From JAJDXW01 sp965214795 (GTDB taxonomy: Bacteria; Pseudomonadota; Gammaproteobacteria; HK1), in the NCBI GenBank assembly GCA_965214795.1, contig OZ243976.1:4960001-5024000 (forward strand): 64,000 bases of DNA, written 5' to 3'. Both the position numbers and the translations under genes were made by a program. Below the pieces are notes generated by a model. It ran no database searches. It was not told the origin of the DNA and saw only the letters and a program-made list of their open reading frames with translations. Positions 26,546 to 35,006 of the stretch are shown one piece after another; the first letter of the stretch is position 1, and each line of letters opens with the position of its first letter.

Positions 26546-26818
26546 GCGGAGTGCAGGTCGGCCAGCAGGTCGACGTAGCGGGCTACGGTCTTGCCGTCTA
26601 CGGCGAGGCTTCTGGCGAACGTAGCGGCGTTCGAGAGCCCCCCCCTGCGCATGCGCCAGCATGGTCCAGAGGCGTCGCAGAGTTTCCGCGGAAACGCGCG
26701 GCCCGAGTGCGGGAACGTCTCGTTCCAGATAGGTGCGGATGAAGTTCTCTCGCCAGATTGCGCTGTCGGCATCGCTCGGGGCGAGAAAGGAACGAGGGAA
26801 TCCCCCTCGGATCCAAAG

Positions 26819-28950
26819 CAGGGCCAATTTTCGTTGCATGATATTTTATTGATTCGTATGAAGAATCAACCCCTCTGGACAACCCGCCCTGGGGTTGGCA
26901 TACTGCGGTGCAGGCCCCTTGACCCCGGCGAAGACGATGATCGAGATGATTGCCCGGCGGCTGCGCGAGGTCACGGTCCGCCCCACGGTGGGCGTGGGCG
27001 AGCGGCGGTGTTGGGATGCGCTGATGGGCGCGCATCACTATCTGCCGTTCCGGGGGCTGGTGGGACGAAGCGTTCGCCACGTCGCGGTGCTCGGCGAGCA
27101 CTGGCTTGCGCTCATCGGCTGGCACGCCGGGGCGTTCAAGCTCCAGGCCCGCGACCGGTGGATCGGGTGGCTGCCCGAGCAGCAGTTCCGGCGCCTGCAC
27201 CTGATTGCCAACAATGCCCGGTTCGTGATTTTGCCCGGTTGCGCGGCGTCGAACCTGGCTTCGCGGGTGTTGGCGTTGAGCCTTCGTCGGCTGTCCCAAG
27301 ACATGCGCGCGGCGCACGGGCATCGGGTGCTGCTGGCCGAGACGTTCGTGGACCGCAGCCGGTTCACCGGCGCGTGCTACCGGGCGGCGAACTGGCAGGT
27401 GCTCGGTCACACGCAAGGCTTTGCGCGCCGGCCCGGGGTGCCGGTCACCTGGGTCCCCCACGGTCAGCCCAAGGAGGTCCTGGTCTATCCGTTGGTGCGC
27501 GACGCGCGCGAGCAGCTTCGCGCGCTCGACGACGGACCGAAGTGGCGAAGCCAGGGCGACCCCGCGCCTTGGACGGCGAATCGGCTGCAAAGCCTGTGGG
27601 AGTGTCTTCGCACCGTGCCCGAATTCCGGGGCGCGCGCGGACGGCGCTATCCGCTGGCCACGATCCTGGCCATCGCGGTGGCCGCAAAGCTCGCCGGCTA
27701 CCACGGCGCGAGCGCCTTCGCCGAGTTCGCCCAAGGATTGACCCAGCACCAGCTTCGCGCCCTTCGGGCCTTCTACAGCCACCGCCTGGGGCGCTTCACC
27801 GCACCCTCCACGACCGCCTTCTTCAAGGTCCTCGTCGCCCTGGACCCCGAGGGGCTGGACCGCGCCGCGCGCACCTGGGCCGCGCAGCAAAGCCGTGGCG
27901 CCGAGCCGGTGGCCATCGACGGCAAACGCATCCGCGGCGCCGCCCGGCACAACCCCCGTGGCAAGTACCACCTCGTGGCGGCGGTGGAGCATCATTCCGG
28001 CAACGTGCTCGGACAGGAAGCGGTCGCGGACAAGACCAACGAGATCCCCACCGTTCGGACCCTGGCCACCGCACTGGCGCTCAAAGGCCGGGTGGTGACC
28101 GTCAATGCGATGCACGTGCAGAACCGCACCGCCCGGTGTCTGGTCGAGCAGTGCGGTGCGCACTACGTGATGACCGCCGTCAAGGGCAACCGCCCCGACC
28201 TGCTCATCGACCTGCAAGGACTGCACTGGGAGCACCCCGAGGTGCGCGCCACCGAGCACCACTCCTCGAACAAGGGACACGGGCGGCTCGAGACGCGAAC
28301 CTGCCGCGTGCTCGACCTGACCGACCACCGCGACCGGGCACGCCTGCCCCATCGCCGGGTGGCGTTTCGCATCGAGCGCGAGCGCCGAAACGCCAAAACC
28401 GGCGAACTCCAGCACGAGACCGTGCACGGCCTGACCTCGCTGCCCCCCGAGCAGGCCACCGCCGAGCTCGTCCTCGCCCTGGTGCGAGGGCACTGGTGCA
28501 TCGAGAATCGCCTGCACCACGTGCGCGACGTCTCCTACGGCGAAGACCGATGCCGGGCGCGCACCGCACACCTGCCGCGCAACCTCGCCTGCCTGACCAA
28601 CCTCGCCATCTCCCTGGTGCGCATCCAACGACGATTCGATTTCCTCCCCCAAGCCCATCGCCACTATGCCCGACGACCCCACGACGCCGTGCGACAACTC
28701 CTCGAACCGCCCAAACGCTGAAACCCCCTGCCCACCGCCTCACGGCGCGCCCGTCACGAGCGCACCGAGGGACCGGCTCGCCCGTCACGACCTGCCGACC
28801 CCCGTTCTCGAGCCGACCCAAGCCGTTCCTGGACCCCAACGCCCTGCTGCAAGCCCTCGCGACGCTACGCCGAACTGGCTACTCGCGGACACACCAACGT
28901 ACTCCCCAGAATATTCCCCCCTTCCTCGCACCGAACAAAAATCATCCCTG
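26819..28950. mobile_element. complete ISAs1-family insertion sequence
   Basis: 2132 bp. Ends CAGGGCCAATTTTCGTTGC (left) and CAGGGATGATTTTTGTTCG (right, reverse complement) are imperfect inverted repeats of the CAGGG type. A perfect 10 bp target duplication GGATCCAAAG flanks it at 26809-26818 and 28951-28960. It carries one long gene and interrupts an AAA/DUF4143 ATPase gene. Perfect duplication suggests recent insertion. Confidence 0.93.
26937..28721 (+). CDS. ISAs1-family transposase fused to an N-terminal DUF4338 (DruA-like) domain
   Basis: 594 residues from ATG 26937 (MIEMIARRLREVTV); the frame is open from a TTG at 26895. Residues ~20-180 are DUF4338: HHYLPFRGLVGRSVRHVAVL, ARDRWIGWLPEQQFRRLHLI, NNARFVILPG, LLAETFVDRSRFTGACYRAA NW. 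This domain is also the core of DruA in Druantia defence. From about residue 215 it is an ISAs1 transposase: GRRYPLATILAIAVAAKLAG, VAIDGKRIRGA (first Asp), YHLVAAVEHHSGNVLGQ, NEIPTVRTL, YVMTAVKGNRPDL, HGRLETRTCRVL and WCIENRLHHVRDVSYGED (catalytic Glu). Intact, so the element may be active. Confidence 0.92.
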   Translation: MIEMIARRLREVTVRPTVGVGERRCWDALMGAHHYLPFRGLVGRSVRHVAVLGEHWLALIGWHAGAFKLQARDRWIGWLPEQQFRRLHLIANNARFVILPGCAASNLASRVLALSLRRLSQDMRAAHGHRVLLAETFVDRSRFTGACYRAANWQVLGHTQGFARRPGVPVTWVPHGQPKEVLVYPLVRDAREQLRALDDGPKWRSQGDPAPWTANRLQSLWECLRTVPEFRGARGRRYPLATILAIAVAAKLAGYHGASAFAEFAQGLTQHQLRALRAFYSHRLGRFTAPSTTAFFKVLVALDPEGLDRAARTWAAQQSRGAEPVAIDGKRIRGAARHNPRGKYHLVAAVEHHSGNVLGQEAVADKTNEIPTVRTLATALALKGRVVTVNAMHVQNRTARCLVEQCGAHYVMTAVKGNRPDLLIDLQGLHWEHPEVRATEHHSSNKGHGRLETRTCRVLDLTDHRDRARLPHRRVAFRIERERRNAKTGELQHETVHGLTSLPPEQATAELVLALVRGHWCIENRLHHVRDVSYGEDRCRARTAHLPRNLACLTNLAISLVRIQRRFDFLPQAHRHYARRPHDAVRQLLEPPKR

Positions 28951-29435
28951 GGATCCAAAGAGGCGTCTGCTCGTGCTCGCTCAGCTCGCGAACATCCAGG
29001 GGAGAGAGCTCGAGATGGGCGATACGACCGGCAAGGCTCTCTCCGGACTGGCGCAGCAAGTCCATGGAAGCCGAGCCGAGCAGAAGGAACTGCCCGGCCG
29101 GTTCGCCGCCGCGAATGCGCTCGTCGATGATCCCGCGCAGCACCTGAAACAGGCGAGGAACGCGATGGATCTCGTCCAGCACCACCAGCCGCTCGCGTTC
29201 CCGGCGGAGATATCCCGGCGCGTCGGCCAACCTTTCCTGGTCGGCAGGGCTCTCGAGGTCAAGATAGAGTCCCGCCTTCCCCGGCCCGGGCCCGTTACGG
29301 CCCCAGGTGTCGGCGACCGACCCGCGCAAGTGTCGCCTTGCCGACCTGGCGAGGACCGAGCAAGGCAACCGCCGGGAAGAGGCGGAGGCGCTCTTCCAGA
29401 CGGACACGGAGCGTTCTCGGGATTGTTTTCTCCAT

Positions 29436-29730
29436 TTGTCCTCACAATTATGGAATCGATCTCCGGAATTGCAAGGATGATCAGGCTGAGCTCGCCGCGG
29501 ACGTTCTCAAGGCACCGTATCGGCGGCCCGCCCTGCGGAGTCTCTTGGTCGTCGGGCCGCCATCCCGCACGCCCGCGGTCCGGAAGCCGCGGATCAGCTT
29601 GAGCAGGTGCTTGCAGGCCACCCGCTTGACCCGCATCAGCGTTCCGTCCCACCCACCCAGTCTGTCGTTCATCCTTCGCCGCCGTCGGGCGGGACGGAGG
29701 ACACGCGCCTCCAAGCGGTCGATCATGCTC
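29436..29730. other. stretch without a recognisable gene
   Basis: Open frames exist on both strands but none resembles a known family, and codon use gives no support. It lies between the ATPase pseudogene start and the orphan porin tail and is probably debris. Confidence 0.4.
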
Positions 29731-29805
29731 CGCATGCGAAAACGGCCCTCCCCCCGAGGAGGGGGAGGGCCGTGAAAGGTGGGAGGTGTCGAGACCGAAC
29801 TAGCC
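29731..29805 (-). repeat. orphan porin 3' end with terminator
   Basis: Read on the minus strand this is CTAGTTCGGTCTCGAC, a short gap, ACCTTTCACGGCCCTCCCCC, the loop and the closing stem: exactly the stop codon, tail and terminator of a type A porin with no porin body left. It marks a deleted seventh porin copy or an unequal exchange. Confidence 0.7.
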
Positions 29806-29848
29806 ATTGTGTATAGGGTGTCGTCGTTTTTCGCCGATTTATGACGAC

Positions 29849-30177
29849 GTGGCATCCACCTATCGCCGACTGACCGAGCCGCCCAGGCAAAGCTTCTTCC
29901 TGTTCGGCATGCGGGGCGTGGGCAAGAGCACCTGGGCGCGGGCCGCCTACCCGAAATCGACCTCATCCTGGAGCTGCCCGGCAATCGGGTCCGGGCTGCC
30001 GAGATCAAGCGCGGGCTGGCTCCCGCGGTCGACAAGGGATTGCGCGTCGCCCTGCACGACGTGAAGCCGGATCGGGCGTTTCTCGTTCACGGCGGACCGG
30101 ACCGCTACCCGAAGGGAGGCGGTGTGGAGGCAGTCGGGGTGAGGGCGCTGGCCGAAGAGCTGGCTCGCGCGGATTGA
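29849..30177 (+). pseudogene. second AAA/DUF4143 ATPase, internally deleted
   Basis: Begins VASTYRRLTEPPRQSFFLFG with P-loop GMRGVGKSTWARAAYP, then jumps with a frame change to the family's C-terminal end EIDLILELPGNRVRAAEIKR, GLAPAVDKGLRVALHDVKPD and GGGVEAVGVRALAEELARAD before TGA at 30175-30177. All the middle (Walker B and DUF4143 core) is missing. It differs in sequence from the pseudogene at 26536-29435, so it is a separate gene of the same family. Confidence 0.75.
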
Positions 30178-30320
30178 CCGAGCGACCGCCTGCGCCCGTG
30201 CTGGCGTTCCGAGCCGAAGGTCTCCCAAGACACGGTAGAGGGTAAGCGCTACGAGTGGCCCACCTTCCGATTGATGGAAAGATGCTATTGGATGTCCGTT
30301 TTCACTGGGAGGGTCATCCG

Positions 30321-30755
30321 ATGCAGGATACGGAACGAGATTTCGCCGCCGGTGGTGAACGGTCGGCGGAGGAGCACTCGGGGGTTGTTGCGCCGCGGCG
30401 GTCGCGCCGGCGCTGGAGCGCCGAGGAGAAGGCGCGGGTGGTGCACGAGAGCTTCCGGGCGGGGAATCGCGTAGGCGAGGTCGCGCGCCGCTACGGGGTA
30501 TCGCGATGGCAGCTATCGTCGTGGCGCGGTCTGGCCCGCGCGGGCAAGCTTGGTGTGCCGTCCTTTTCACCCTCGGCGGCGGTCACGCCCGAGCCACCGC
30601 CGGCCTTCGCCACGGTGGAGGTGGACAGTGCTGCGGTTTGCGGTGCGATGGGGTCGGTGGTGATCGAGGCGCGCGGGGTGACGGTGCGCCTGGCAGGCGA
30701 GGTCGGCGCGGGTCGGATCGCGGAAGTTGCGGCGGCGCTGCGGGGGCTTCGATGA
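30321..30755 (+). CDS. tnpA: IS66 TnpA (OrfA)
   Basis: 144 residues from ATG 30321 (MQDTERDFAAGG), with GGGAGGGTC as ribosome site; the frame is open from 30255 but that part lies in the IS end. It holds a helix-turn-helix of the IS66 OrfA type: RRRWSAEEKARVVHESFRAG, then VGEVARRYGVSRWQLSSWRG. It ends by overlapping the tnpB start (ATGATG), suggesting translational coupling. TnpA binds the element's ends with the other two proteins. Confidence 0.9.
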   Translation: MQDTERDFAAGGERSAEEHSGVVAPRRSRRRWSAEEKARVVHESFRAGNRVGEVARRYGVSRWQLSSWRGLARAGKLGVPSFSPSAAVTPEPPPAFATVEVDSAAVCGAMGSVVIEARGVTVRLAGEVGAGRIAEVAAALRGLR

Positions 30756-31099
30756 TGGTCGCGGGGAGGGGTGTGGTGGTGGCGACGCGGCCGGTGGACT
30801 TCCGCAAGGGGCATGACGGTCTGGCGGCGGTTGTGGAGCACGAGCTCGGTCTGGATCCGTACTCCGGGGTGGCGGTGGTGTTCCGTCCCAAGCGCTTGGA
30901 CCGGGTGAAGGTGCTGTGGTGGGATGGGACGGGTCTGGTGCTGGCGTCGAAGCGTCTGGAGCAGGGTCGGTTCGCTTGGCCGACGGTGCGCGACGGGGTG
31001 ATGCGGCTGTCGCGCGCGCAGTTCGAGGCATTGTTCGAGGGTCTGGACTGGCGCCGGATGTGCCGGCCACCGGTGCGCCGGCCCCTGACCGCGGGGTGA
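30752..31099 (+). CDS. tnpB: IS66 TnpB (OrfB)
   Basis: 115 residues, the normal IS66 OrfB length. Characteristic start VATRPVDFRKGHDGLAAVVE, then DPYSGVAVVFRPKRLDRVKV, LWWDGTGLVLASKRLEQGRF and WPTVRDGVMRLSRAQFEALF. Overlaps tnpA by 4 bp. An accessory transposition protein of unresolved biochemical function. Confidence 0.95.
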   Translation: MMVAGRGVVVATRPVDFRKGHDGLAAVVEHELGLDPYSGVAVVFRPKRLDRVKVLWWDGTGLVLASKRLEQGRFAWPTVRDGVMRLSRAQFEALFEGLDWRRMCRPPVRRPLTAG

Positions 31100-31154
31100 T
31101 CGGGGGATTGTCGAGCCCTCCTATAACACGCTGATCTTGTGATAGCATTTTGTC

Positions 31155-32810
31155 ATGGGAACGCATCCTGGCACGGTCGGTTCGCAGTCGCTTGCACCGC
31201 CCTTTTGGGCGCTGTTCGAGGCCCCGAAGGCGGCGGTCGAGACACTGCGCGGCGAGGATGCGAGGTGGTGCGAGGGCCGCGGGCAGCGGGAGCATCGAGG
31301 TCCCGGGGCGGTGGTCGAGGGGTTGCGTGCCGAGGTCGCCTCGCTGACCGACCGTAACCGCCGTCTGGAGCATCTGGTACGCGAGCTGCGCCGGTTGCTG
31401 TACGGAAAGAAGTCCGAGAAGCTGCACCCTGACCAGCTCCAGCTCGCCTTCGAGGCGCTCGAAGGGGCGGTGGCCGAGCTCGAACCAGCGCCTCCGGCGA
31501 GCGCGACCCCGGGGTCGCCTCGCAAGCGCCGCGCGCCCGAGCGCAACCTCGGCCATCTTCCCGAACATCTGCCCCGGGTCGAGCAGGTGATCGAGCCCCG
31601 CAGCACGCACTGCCCGTGCGGGTGCGGCGAGATGGTGCGCATCGGCGAGGACCGCACCGAGCGGCTCGACATCGTTCCGGCGCAGCTTCGGGTTCTCGTC
31701 ACCGTGCGCCCGAAGTACGCCTGCCGGGTGTGTGAGGAAGGTGTCACCCAGGCACCGGCGCCGGCGCATCTGATCGAGGGTGGACTGCCGAGCGAAGGCG
31801 CGCTCGCCCACGTGCTCGTGTCGAAGTACGCGGACCATCTTCCGCTGTATCGGCAATCGCAGATGCTTGCCCGCTCGGGTCTGGACCTGCACCGTTCGAC
31901 CCTGGCCGGGTGGGTCGGCAAGGCGTCGTTTCACCTCCAGCCGGTGGTCGATTGCCTGGCGGCGGAGTTGAAGAGGTCTGAGAAGCTGTTTATGGACGAG
32001 ACCACGGTGCCGGTGCTCGACCCGGGCCGGGGCCGGACCAAGACGGGGTATCTGTGGACGATGGCGCGCGACGACCGGTCCTGGGGCGGTCCGGACCCCC
32101 CGGGGGTGGTGTATGCCTACGCGCCCGGTCGTGGTGGTCACCATGGCGAGCAGGTGCTCGAGGGGTTCAGCGGGACGTTGCAGACCGATGGCTACGCCGG
32201 GTACAAGCGGCTGAGCCGGTCGGACCGTCCGGGTGGCGCCTTGCGGCTGGCCCATTGCTGGGCGCACGTGCGCCGGGCGCTCAAGGAGGCGCTCGACACC
32301 AGCGCCTCGCCGATCGCCGAGGCGGGCCTGCAACGTATCGCGCGGCTGTATGCGGTCGAGAAGAAGATCCGAGGCGAGCCGCCGGCCACGCGCCAAGCGA
32401 TCCGGTGGGACGAATCGGCGCCGCTGGTGAACCGGTTCGGGGTGTGGCTCGACGAGCAGCGCTCGCGGGTCTCAGCGCGCTCGCGCCTGGGCGAGAAGCT
32501 GACCTACATCGCCAACCAGTGGCAGGGGTTGCTCGTCTTTCTCTACGATGGGCGCGTGGAGATCGACTCCAACGCGGTGGAGAACCTGATGCGGCCCGTC
32601 AAACTCAATGTCAAGAACGCGCTGTTCGCCGGCCACGACGACGGGGCGCATGGCTGGGGGCGCATCGCCTCGCTCATCGAAACCTGCAAGCTCAATGGCG
32701 TGGAGCCCTACGCCTGGCTCAAGAGCACGCTGGAGAAGATCGCCGCCGGCCACCCGCACTCGCGCATCCGCGAGCTGTTGCCCTGGAACTTCAGCTCGGC
32801 GTCAAGCTGA
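31155..32810 (+). CDS. tnpC: IS66 TnpC transposase (DDE)
   Basis: 551 residues. An N-terminal coiled coil with leucine-zipper-like heptads (VEGLRAEVASLTDRNRRLEH), the LLYGKKSEKLHPDQLQL motif, a zinc-binding Cys cluster (STHCPCGCGEMV and YACRVCEEG), then the DDE core: KLFMDETTVPVLDPG (first Asp), LQTDGYAGYKRL (second Asp), AHCWAHVRRALKEA and YDGRVEIDSNAVENLMRPVK (catalytic Glu region). The C-terminal IS66 domain is complete (HGWGRIASLIETCKLNG). Intact and probably active. Confidence 0.96.
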   Translation: MGTHPGTVGSQSLAPPFWALFEAPKAAVETLRGEDARWCEGRGQREHRGPGAVVEGLRAEVASLTDRNRRLEHLVRELRRLLYGKKSEKLHPDQLQLAFEALEGAVAELEPAPPASATPGSPRKRRAPERNLGHLPEHLPRVEQVIEPRSTHCPCGCGEMVRIGEDRTERLDIVPAQLRVLVTVRPKYACRVCEEGVTQAPAPAHLIEGGLPSEGALAHVLVSKYADHLPLYRQSQMLARSGLDLHRSTLAGWVGKASFHLQPVVDCLAAELKRSEKLFMDETTVPVLDPGRGRTKTGYLWTMARDDRSWGGPDPPGVVYAYAPGRGGHHGEQVLEGFSGTLQTDGYAGYKRLSRSDRPGGALRLAHCWAHVRRALKEALDTSASPIAEAGLQRIARLYAVEKKIRGEPPATRQAIRWDESAPLVNRFGVWLDEQRSRVSARSRLGEKLTYIANQWQGLLVFLYDGRVEIDSNAVENLMRPVKLNVKNALFAGHDDGAHGWGRIASLIETCKLNGVEPYAWLKSTLEKIAAGHPHSRIRELLPWNFSSASS

Positions 32811-32999
32811 CTGCACGGCGGGCCCCTGGTTGGCAAGGTGGGCCGTTCGTACCGCTTACGGTAGAGGCGCGTTTCGCGGCTTCCGGGGTGCCGCCTCGCA
32901 TGGACCCTCGATGTGGGAGGGCACAGAACGACCGCCAGGAACCGAAAGTAAGGATATCGGCAAAGGGCTCATCAACAAGATGCCCGCCGACGGCGTGCC

Positions 33000-33401
33000 T
33001 CAATGGATCAGGGCGACGCCCTCGACGGTGGCAGCATTCGCCAGGTTCCGATCCAGAGTGGCCAAGTGGTCGCCGCGGCGCAACGCGGTCTCCAGATAGG
33101 CCGCGTCATAGGCGCTCAGTGCGTGCTTGCGGGCGAGCGCCATCACCGTTTCCTCGTCGTGGGTGTCGTCATGCAACAGGCGCAGGTTCCGCAAGCGCAG
33201 CAGAAACCGTGCGCTGTCGCTCTGATCGATCCGGCCGCGGCGCTCGTTGACGATCAGGACATTGCGGATTTCGTACCGGAAGATGCCCGGGACCACGCCG
33301 CCGAGCCGGGGCAAGCCGTCCAGCACTCGTTCGGCGGCATCGGCCTGCTCGTCCGGGAAGCACCAGGCGGCGGCGACCGACACGTCGACGACGATGGCCA
33401 T
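33000..33401 (-). CDS. VapC-type PIN-domain toxin
   Basis: 133 residues. PIN-domain RNase with its acidic residues: IVVDVSVAAAW (first Asp), FRYEIRNVLIV (Glu), LSAYDAAYLETALRRG (third acidic) and ATLDRNLANAA (fourth). VapC toxins cleave specific tRNA or rRNA sites and stop translation. It overlaps its antitoxin gene by one base, the typical antitoxin-first operon. The only complete toxin-antitoxin pair of the three in this island. Confidence 0.9.
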   Translation of the reverse strand: MAIVVDVSVAAAWCFPDEQADAAERVLDGLPRLGGVVPGIFRYEIRNVLIVNERRGRIDQSDSARFLLRLRNLRLLHDDTHDEETVMALARKHALSAYDAAYLETALRRGDHLATLDRNLANAATVEGVALIH

Positions 33402-33634
33402 CAGGCGCGGCCCTGTTCCTTGGCCGCACGGATATCCGCAGACGAGACCCGCGGCCGTCGCGCTCGTTCCCGCCGCATGAACGCGATGGTCTCGGCGATC
33501 GGACTTTCCAAGGGCACGAGGCGGGCGGCGGGCACGCCGTCGCGCGCGATGATCACGTCCTCGCCGCTCTCCGCCTGCGCGATGAGGTGCGACAGCCGCG
33601 CCTTGGCCTCTCCGACATTGATGGTTCCCGGCAT
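33401..33634 (-). CDS. Phd/YefM-type antitoxin
   Basis: 77 residues from ATG 33634 (MPGTINVGEAKARLSHLIAQ). The N-terminal Phd fold (VGEAKARLSHLIAQAESGED, then VIIARDGVPAARLVPLE) binds operator DNA; the C-terminal Arg/Lys-rich part binds the toxin. It directly precedes the VapC gene with an overlapping stop/start. Upstream in-frame Met codons exist but this start fits the family. Confidence 0.88.
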   Translation of the reverse strand: MPGTINVGEAKARLSHLIAQAESGEDVIIARDGVPAARLVPLESPIAETIAFMRRERARRPRVSSADIRAAKEQGRA

Positions 33635-34120
33635 GATGTCAAGCTCCCGAGTGGGCGTGCGAGTCTGCGCAACCATAGTCGCCACCGCGCGCTTGGTCAA
33701 GGCTTGGTCCATCTGGCGTCAGGTCAGTTCCGAGGCTGACGAAACCGGACGCCGGCGCGCCGGACCACCGCCGAGGAGGTCGCAAGGCTCGTTCCTTCCG
33801 AGCGAGGGAACCAGGAATGGGCGCCACCATTCACGGTGGACGAACACCATGGCGATGGGAGGAACCGACCAGGAGGTACGTTGGATGAGGAACCCGAGCG
33901 CGGGCCGAACGCGAGTCCGACCCCGAAACCGGAAACCGTTTCCGCTATTCGGACTCAATGGCGCGCGCCAATCCCAGCCTTCAGTGTGCGCATTCCGGCG
34001 ATAGTGCTCACCGGTACCGGCGTGAACATGGTCACCGATCGGAGCGAGGCATGCGGGTGTCGGATTCGGCGAATCCCGGCTTGCTTGCGGGAGTGCCGGC
34101 GCAACACAGCGGGAAGAAGA
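33635..34120. other. stretch without a supported gene
   Basis: About 490 bp between the antitoxin start and the terminator of exported protein Q2. Open frames on both strands look like shadows in GC-rich DNA, and none resembles a known protein. It should contain the toxin-antitoxin promoter near 33640-33700. Confidence 0.4.
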
Positions 34121-34122
34121 AA

Positions 34123-34152
34123 ACGGCCCTCCCCCGGGGAGGGGGAGGGCCG
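34123..34152 (-). terminator. terminator of exported protein Q2
   Basis: Reads on the minus strand CGGCCCTCCCCC / GGGGGAGGGCCGT followed by TTTTCTTC. Same hairpin as the other terminators of the island. Confidence 0.8.
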
Positions 34153-34230
34153 CAAAGGATGAGACTTTCGAGTCGGGTCAGGGTAACGAGAACGCGGCGT
34201 GGTCGCCGTCGCGCCGATCCGCCCGTCCGG

Positions 34231-34836
34231 CTACGACGATGCCTCGGCTTCCTCGGACATCTCCTCTGCCGGCATCTCCTCCTCCGGCTCGGGCTCGAGA
34301 ACCATCGCCGGTGCCGGACTCGCGATCTCGAAGTCCGCGCTCATCTCGCCCATGGTGACCGAGCCCGCCACGTCCCAGCTATGCCAGGAACGGTAGGTGT
34401 GCTTGACCTCGCCCGAGACCGAGAACAGGCACGGTTCGGCTTCCGCCTCGCCGGCTTCGGCCATCTCCTCGGTGGCCTCGCCCTCCATCTCGCCGGCTTC
34501 GGGCATCGGCGTGGCTTCGACCATGAAGCTGCCGCCCTCGACCGGGAAGGGACCCTGGCATGCGACCGAGCTCATCGTCTCGGTCATGTTGCCTTCTTCA
34601 TCCTTCGAGATTTCGGTGCTGACGAGCGCGACGCTCTCGATGACCATGCTGTTGCTGCCGGTCGTGGACTGGCTCGCGGTGACCGTCAGCGTTGCGCCCG
34701 GGGCTTCGCCGGGCTCGCTCAGGACCGCGCTCCACACGCGCATCTCCGGCGGTGCCATTTCGTCCATGGCGGCGTTCGCCGCGCCGGCCGCGACCAGCGG
34801 GGCGAGCGCGGCGAGGACCAAGGTACGTTTCTTCAT
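34231..34836 (-). CDS. porin-linked exported protein Q2
   Basis: 201 residues from ATG 34836 with TGGAGG upstream. The signal peptide (MKKRTLVLAALAPLVAAGAA) and first mature residues match Q1 and Q3; the rest is more diverged: GATLTVTASQSTTGSNSMVI, SVACQGPFPVEGGSFMVEAT, an acidic repeat EAGEMEGEATEEMAEAGEAE, EPCLFSVSGEVKHTYRSWHS and an acidic tail. The two Cys are conserved. It follows porin P4 by about 170 bp. Function unknown. Confidence 0.75.
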   Translation of the reverse strand: MKKRTLVLAALAPLVAAGAANAAMDEMAPPEMRVWSAVLSEPGEAPGATLTVTASQSTTGSNSMVIESVALVSTEISKDEEGNMTETMSSVACQGPFPVEGGSFMVEATPMPEAGEMEGEATEEMAEAGEAEAEPCLFSVSGEVKHTYRSWHSWDVAGSVTMGEMSADFEIASPAPAMVLEPEPEEEMPAEEMSEEAEASS

Positions 34837-34916
34837 CGGTTTGCCTCCAGTGTTCGGTGGGGTGTTTCCGGTTGCTTCGGTGCTGACTGCTGCCGCCCAC
34901 CGGCTCCGGGGCCGGC

Positions 34917-34948
34917 ACCTCCCTTCCCCGAGACCGGGGAAGGGAGGT
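34917..34948 (-). terminator. hairpin between porin P4 and Q2
   Basis: ACCTCCCTTCCCC / GGGGAAGGGAGGT, equivalent to 22136-22167. No T-tract is evident, so it may be only a partial terminator. Confidence 0.6.
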
Positions 34949-35006
34949 GCAACGCGGGAGACGCCGCAGCCGGAGTTAGAACGTGACGAGGATCCGATGA
35001 ACCCGG

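Larger units (their letters stand above)
26536..29435 (-). pseudogene. AAA ATPase with DUF4143 domain, split by an ISAs1-type element
   Basis: The gene begins at 29435 (MEKTIPRTLRVRLEERLRLF) with Walker A region LLGPRQVGKATLA, then a one-base frameshift near 29330, then GLYLDLESPADQERL, LVVLDEIHRVPRLFQVLRG (Walker B) and LELSPLDVRELSE to TPLW. The ISAs1-type element follows, and removing it with one target copy restores TPLWIRGGFPRSFLAPSDAD in frame, then WRENFIRTYLERDVPALG. A second frameshift leads to AATFARSLAVDGKTVARYVD before the gene stops at the porin flank. It is dead three times over: frameshifts, insertion and 3' loss. Confidence 0.85.
30242..32859. mobile_element. complete IS66-family insertion sequence
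   Basis: 2618 bp. Ends GTAAGCGCTACGAGTGGCCC (left) and GTAAGCGGTACGAACGGCCC (right, reverse complement) are IS66-type inverted repeats. A perfect 8 bp target duplication GGTAGAGG flanks it (30234-30241 and 32860-32867). It carries tnpA, tnpB and tnpC in the usual order, all intact. Confidence 0.95.
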
